Shown here in pieces: positions 60,631 to 64,000 of a DNA stretch of 64,000 nucleotides. The notes below the pieces were generated by a model that saw nothing but the letters and a program-made list of their open reading frames with translations, made no database searches and was not told the origin of the DNA. Position 1 is the first letter of the stretch. Each line of letters begins with the position of its first letter. The stretch comes from Sphingobium amiense (GTDB taxonomy: Bacteria; Pseudomonadota; Alphaproteobacteria; Sphingomonadales; Sphingomonadaceae): contig NZ_AP018664.1 of assembly GCF_003967075.1 (NCBI RefSeq), forward strand, positions 1,364,001 to 1,428,000, in the 5' to 3' direction. A program made the translations under genes and the position numbers.

Positions 60631-61625
60631 CGCGCCGCGCCGCCATTGCCGGTATTGATCCGCACCGTCACCGGCTGCCCAAGCCGCAGGCGGTTGGCCT
60701 TGTCCTCGACCTGCACCCGGACCTCATAGACGAGGCTGGTCCGCAGTTCCTCGGTTTCGACCGACTTGGGCGTGAATTCGGCGACCGACGAGATATAGCC
60801 GATCCTGCCGGGCACCGGTTGATCGGGCATGCTGTCGCTGACCACGCTCGCCGCCATGCCCGGCTTGATGCGGCCAAGGTCGGGCTGGTTCACATAGACC
60901 CGCACCCATTTGGGATCAGCGAGGGCGATGGCGAACACCGCCTTCTGCGGCGAGGCCATGTCGCCCGGTTCGAGCAGGCGCGAGCGCACCACCCCATCGA
61001 CCGGCGCGCGCAGCACGCCCTGGTCGATCCGGTGCTGGAGCAGCGCGACCTGCGCCTGCGCCGCCTTCACCTGGGCTTCACCACCCGCGACATCTTCCGC
61101 CCGCGGGCCACGCCGGGCAAGGCGGAGCGCTTCGGCCTGTTCGCGCGCCCTTGCCCGCGCCGCCACTGCCGTCTTGCTGGCATGATCGACATCCTGCGCG
61201 CTGACCCCGCGCCCCTGGGTCGAGGCGGCAATGCCGCGAAGACGCGCGAGATCACCTTCCGCGCGCGCCGCCTCGGCTTCCACCGACGTCAGGCGCGCCT
61301 GGGCCTGGGCGATTTCCTCCGGCCGGGAGCCATTGCGCAGGCGCAGCAGATTCTGCCGCTGCACCTCGCCCTGGGCTTTGGCTTCCTCGGCCTGCAGGTT
61401 GAGCGACACGGTATCGAGCGTGGCCAGGATGCTTCCCGCCTTCACGCTGTCACCTTCCTCCGCCCGCACTTGTGCGATGCGGCCGCTGTCCTCGAACGCG
61501 AGCGAAACCTGCCGCACATCGACATTGCCCTGAAGGACAAGTTCGGTCTTGCCGGCATCTTTCCCGCCACACCCACTCAGCGCCAGTCCGGCCATGCCGA
61601 GGATACTAAGGGTGCGATTGTGCAT
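60627..61625 (-). CDS. ybhG: YbhG-like membrane-fusion lipoprotein
   Basis: Periplasmic adaptor of 332 residues (E. coli YbhG is 332). It begins with a lipoprotein signal (SILGMAGLALSGC), whereas E. coli YbhG has a signal or anchor helix. NVDVRQVSLAFEDSGRIAQVRAEEGDSVKAG forms the lipoyl-like part, followed by a long coiled-coil hairpin, then APVDGVVRSRLLEPGDMASP and the barrel motif EFTPKSVETEELRTSLVYEV. First gene of the operon, overlapping ybhF by ATGA. It is the intact counterpart of the IS-disrupted adaptor of the first exporter. Confidence 0.94.
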   Translation of the reverse strand: MHNRTLSILGMAGLALSGCGGKDAGKTELVLQGNVDVRQVSLAFEDSGRIAQVRAEEGDSVKAGSILATLDTVSLNLQAEEAKAQGEVQRQNLLRLRNGSRPEEIAQAQARLTSVEAEAARAEGDLARLRGIAASTQGRGVSAQDVDHASKTAVAARARAREQAEALRLARRGPRAEDVAGGEAQVKAAQAQVALLQHRIDQGVLRAPVDGVVRSRLLEPGDMASPQKAVFAIALADPKWVRVYVNQPDLGRIKPGMAASVVSDSMPDQPVPGRIGYISSVAEFTPKSVETEELRTSLVYEVRVQVEDKANRLRLGQPVTVRINTGNGGAAR

Positions 61626-61671
61626 GTGACGACTCCGGACGGTGAGGACTGCGGCGAAAAGAATGTTAGTC

Positions 61672-61684
61672 TAAATCGGATTTA
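61672..61684. promoter_or_regulatory. Candidate CecR-type operator
   Basis: TAAAT-CGG-ATTTA, a perfect short palindrome in the roughly 100-base gap between the divergent ybhG-like operon and the TetR gene. The position suits autoregulation and control of the exporter by the adjacent TetR/CecR protein. No footprint evidence is available from sequence. Confidence 0.5.
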
Positions 61685-61728
61685 ATGTTCGACTTGTCCT
61701 ACAATCTGATCCGGTTCAAGAGCAAATC

Positions 61729-62412
61729 ATGAATGGCAAACCCCTCCGAGGCCCCCGGTCGGACGGTGCGGCGACCCGCGCGCGCATATTGGAAAGCGCT
61801 GGCACATTGTTCGCGTCGCAGGGGCTGGCCTCTACCACGAGCAAGGCGATCGCCGCGAAGGCGGAAGTCGACCTTGCCTCGATCAACTATCATTTCGGCA
61901 ATCGCGATGGCCTCTACCGGGCCGTGCTGGTCGAGGCGCATCGACGGTTTGTACGGCTTGAGGAACTCGAGCGGATATCTGCAAGCCAGGTGATGCCCGA
62001 AGAAAAGCTTGGCACGCTGCTCGATGCCATCGTCGGCCGCCTCGCCGGGCCCTCGCATTGGAGTACTGCCGTGCTGGTTCGGGAACTTGCGGCGCCGTCC
62101 GCGCATTTTGCCGTCCTGCGCGACGAGGAAGCGCCGCCCAAGCTTCGCGTCGCGCTGCGGATATTGAGCGACGTGAGCGGGATACCCATCGGCGCGCCGG
62201 AACTGCTCTGCTGCCTGATCAGCGTGGCCGCGCCATGCGCCATGCTGCTGATCGCCGGCGATAACCTGCCCGCACCGGGCAGGGACATATTGCGGATCGA
62301 TCGCCGGGCGCTGGCGGACCATTTGCATCGTTTCGCGCTCGCGGGCCTGAACGCTGCCGGGCAGGACTATCGCGCGCGCCATGAGGAAGACAATGCCCAA
62401 TTGCCAGCCTGA
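61729..62412 (+). CDS. cecR: CecR-like TetR-family regulator
   Basis: TetR repressor of 227 residues (E. coli CecR is 223), divergent from the ybhG-F-S-R-like operon exactly as in E. coli. Helix-turn-helix: RARILESAGTLFASQGLASTTSKAIAAKAEVDLASINYHFGNRDGLYRAVLVEAHRRF. The C-terminal domain (VMPEEKLGTLLDAIVGRLAGPSHWSTAVLVRELAAPS) fits the CecR (DUF1956) type. It probably represses the exporter until a ligand binds. Confidence 0.92.
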   Translation: MNGKPLRGPRSDGAATRARILESAGTLFASQGLASTTSKAIAAKAEVDLASINYHFGNRDGLYRAVLVEAHRRFVRLEELERISASQVMPEEKLGTLLDAIVGRLAGPSHWSTAVLVRELAAPSAHFAVLRDEEAPPKLRVALRILSDVSGIPIGAPELLCCLISVAAPCAMLLIAGDNLPAPGRDILRIDRRALADHLHRFALAGLNAAGQDYRARHEEDNAQLPA

Positions 62413-62477
62413 CATTCATCCGCGCCAATCCGGGCGGACAGCCGCATTTGTCTTTGGCTTCGTCTTCCTTCTGAAGG

Positions 62478-62564
62478 CAGTTCTTCGTCGGCTATGGCGA
62501 GAATCTGTTCGACTATGACCGCAATGCGACACGCCTCAGGATCGGCGTGGTATTGGCGCGGTAG
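62478..62564 (+). pseudogene. 3' remnant of a second pldA
   Basis: 28 codons followed by TAG encode QFFVG and then GYGENLFDYDRNATRLRIG and VVLAR. This matches the last residues of the pldA product in this window (GYGENLLDYDRHTTRFRLG, then VALVR), the terminal barrel strand of outer-membrane phospholipase A. An in-frame stop lies directly upstream and no further homology is seen, so only the 3' tip survives. The nucleotide sequence differs from the other copy, so it comes from a distinct pldA. Confidence 0.85.
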
Positions 62565-62575
62565 CCTTGGCGTCC

Positions 62576-62593
62576 TAGCCTCGTGTAAGGCTA
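62576..62593 (+). terminator. Hairpin after the pldA remnant
   Basis: TAGCCT and AGGCTA arms with a six-base loop, starting 11 bases after the remnant stop codon. It could be the old terminator of the lost pldA gene. There is no T-run, so the call is weak. Confidence 0.35.
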
Positions 62594-62930
62594 TAAAGCA
62601 CCGAGAGCCGACAAGTAGGCACTGGATTGCCCAAAAATGCGATCTTGGCCCCTTTGGGGACTTTCCGTGAAATGCTAACCTGACATTGCGTTGTGGTCTC
62701 CCCGCGCTGCCCGACGGGTCAGCGATCCATGCACTATTTCAATCAGAATGCTTCTGGCCGAGTGTGGCGCCCTTTTGCACCCTGTGGTCGCTGCATCGTC
62801 CGATCATCTCAGAGTTATCGGAAGAGGAGGGGGAAGGGAGAAAGCGCAAGCCGTGGAGAGATCGCTGCCGGTAGCTCCATTTCCCCAATCGCGCCTCTGG
62901 AGTCAGCAGACGGTCAGATTGGATGTTACC

Positions 62931-63146
62931 ATGCCTGACCTGCTCGCGTTCTCCGACCTGAAGGCGAAGGGCATTCCTTTCACCCGGCAGCATGTAGCAC
63001 GCCTGATCAAGCAAGGGCGGTTTCCCGCGCCGATAAAGTTGGGCGTCGGGACAAACCGCTGGATATCGTCCGAAATCGACGACTGGATCGATCTGCGTAA
63101 AGCCGATCGCGACGCATTATTGAAAGCGCGTGAGGCACGCGCCTAG
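62931..63146 (+). CDS. AlpA-family regulator
   Basis: Small DNA-binding protein of 71 residues: LAFSDLKAKGIPFTRQHVARLIKQGRFPAPIKLGVGTNRWISSEIDDWIDLRKADRD, the AlpA/MerR-like winged-helix pattern with the typical W-x-x-x-EID-x-W. AlpA proteins control integrase or excision genes of prophages and islands. The open frame extends upstream of ATG 62931 but is not protein-like there. Its position about 290 bp from tRNA-Lys supports an island boundary. Confidence 0.88.
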   Translation: MPDLLAFSDLKAKGIPFTRQHVARLIKQGRFPAPIKLGVGTNRWISSEIDDWIDLRKADRDALLKAREARA

Positions 63147-63434
63147 GACCGCAGGGGCAATTCGCCCATCGCCAACGGTGTAGAACAGCCTCTGGCTGAA
63201 CTCCGCGCGTTATCTGAACACGCGAATCGCCCGTACCCGCGGTGCATCCATGCGGGTGCCAGTCATGTCGTGACGGGATGCGGCCCCCGGGCATCAGCTG
63301 TGCCGGCACTTTTTTGAACATCCTGGAGCCGCGCATCACATGGAATCTGTAGCGCAGTTTGTAGCGCAAAACGCAAAAAGAGAAAATCACCTTGCGGCGA
63401 TTTCCTTGCATACTATTGATTTCACTAGAGAATT
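63147..63434. other. Interval between the AlpA-like gene and tRNA-Lys
   Basis: 288 bases with no gene I can support. A short rightward frame (ESVAQFVAQNAKRENH) and a leftward frame run through it and into the tRNA, but neither shows a recombinase motif. It may hold the junction of an integrated element. I did not find a second copy of the tRNA 3' end in the window. Confidence 0.45.
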
Positions 63435-63510
<76 letters not shown>

Positions 63511-63615
63511 ATCGGCCGGGGCAGGAACCGCCGGCGAGGTCGGGCTGTTAGCAGGCGGCTTGTGCTTTGCAAACAGAAAATCGCGGGTGCAGGGAATTTT
63601 CCGGGTTTGCCCGCG

Positions 63616-64000
63616 TCACGCCCAGTGGCCGGGATTGGCCCTGCGTCTGCCTGACCGGTCGATCGCCATGATGACGCCGACGCACAGCATCACCGTCAGC
63701 ATCGAGGAGCCGCCATAGGACATGAAGGGCAGGGGAATGCCGACCACCGGCGCCAGCCCCATGACCATCATCAGGTTGATGGCGACGTAGAAGAAAATCG
63801 TGGTGGTGAGGCCTGCCGCCGCCAGCCGCGCGAACTTGTCCTGCGTGCGCACCGCCACCTGTATGCCCCAGCGGAACAGCAGGAGGAAGGCGAGGATCAT
63901 CAGCGTGCCGCCGACCAGCCCCCATTCCTCCGCCATGGTGGCGAAGACGAAATCGGTGTGGCCCTCAGGCAGATAGTCGAGATGGCTCTGCGTCCCCTGC
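63616..64000 (-). CDS. rodA: RodA, C-terminal part (5' end off window)
   Basis: SEDS-family peptidoglycan glycosyltransferase of rod-shape elongation. Only the C-terminal 128 codons are in the window. Diagnostic sequence: SHLDYLPEGHTDFVFATMAEEWGLVGG, the SEDS loop motif, then VVGIPLPFMSYGGSSMLTVM, the conserved late-helix motif, and a short basic end RSGRRRANPGHWA. Four hydrophobic segments are visible. Transcribed leftward toward tRNA-Lys. This looks like core chromosome, in contrast to the accessory region to its left. Confidence 0.95.
   Translation of the reverse strand, partial: QGTQSHLDYLPEGHTDFVFATMAEEWGLVGGTLMILAFLLLFRWGIQVAVRTQDKFARLAAAGLTTTIFFYVAINLMMVMGLAPVVGIPLPFMSYGGSSMLTVMLCVGVIMAIDRSGRRRANPGHWA

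Larger units (their letters stand above)
62413..62930. other. Interval with decayed sequence
   Basis: About 520 bases between the CecR-like gene and the AlpA-like gene. It contains the pldA 3' remnant (62478-62564) and a hairpin (62576-62593). The rest has no convincing gene. The mixture of remnants and the nearby tRNA suggest past rearrangement. Confidence 0.6.

Overview
This is a 64 kb, high-GC window whose gene content and protein style point to an alphaproteobacterium, most likely a sphingomonad (Sphingobium, Novosphingobium or Sphingomonas). That assignment is inference from gene families and codon style, since there is no rRNA in the window. The only RNA gene seen is tRNA-Lys(CTT) near the right edge, beside the 3' end of rodA.

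Region 1 (1-15,000) looks like a stress and energy-limitation neighbourhood. It holds an OmpR-type response regulator (cut by the left edge), a b561-type cytochrome, a VIT/CCC1 metal transporter, an L,D-transpeptidase, a tandem universal-stress protein coupled to a phospholipase D-type (cardiolipin-synthase-like) enzyme, a VTT-like membrane protein, a DUF2147 protein and an HdeD-like protein. It ends in a tight leftward operon: PHA synthase, MaoC-phosphate acetyltransferase fusion, acetate kinase and outer-membrane phospholipase A. The last three genes overlap by ATGA.

Region 2 (15,300-26,300) holds an orphan LptB-like ABC ATPase, a TetR regulator and a rightward export operon of the YhiI-RbbA-YhhJ type with its own NodT-type outer-membrane factor. 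An intact IS66-family element (18,747-21,457; 28-bp perfect inverted repeats, 8-bp duplication GTTGAAAT, tnpA/tnpB/tnpC) has split the membrane-fusion gene. Removing the element and one duplication restores the gene exactly.

Region 3 (26,500-55,000) is a mobile-element-like region. It has a LuxR-type solo regulator, an AbiEi/AbiEii toxin-antitoxin pair, small regulators and a complete leftward F-type conjugative type IV secretion operon (dsbC, traA-L-E-K-B-V-C, four small membrane proteins, traW, traU, split traN, trbC, S26 peptidase, traF, a thioredoxin-like gene, traH, traG). A divergent XRE regulator and a short MobA/MobL-like protein lie to its right. The MobL-like protein lacks the expected catalytic tyrosine and HUH histidine. 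No intact TraI relaxase or TraD coupling protein is in the window.

Region 4 (54,900-64,000) carries a second export system of the CecR-YbhG-YbhF-YbhS-YbhR type with an outer-membrane factor. Its YbhR-like permease is frameshifted by a 49-bp tandem duplication. Beyond it lie a short 3' remnant of a second pldA, an AlpA-like gene, tRNA-Lys and the end of rodA. The AlpA/tRNA arrangement suggests one end of an integrated element, although no integrase or second attachment site was found. The two related exporters are thus each damaged in a different component, the membrane-fusion protein in one and a permease in the other.
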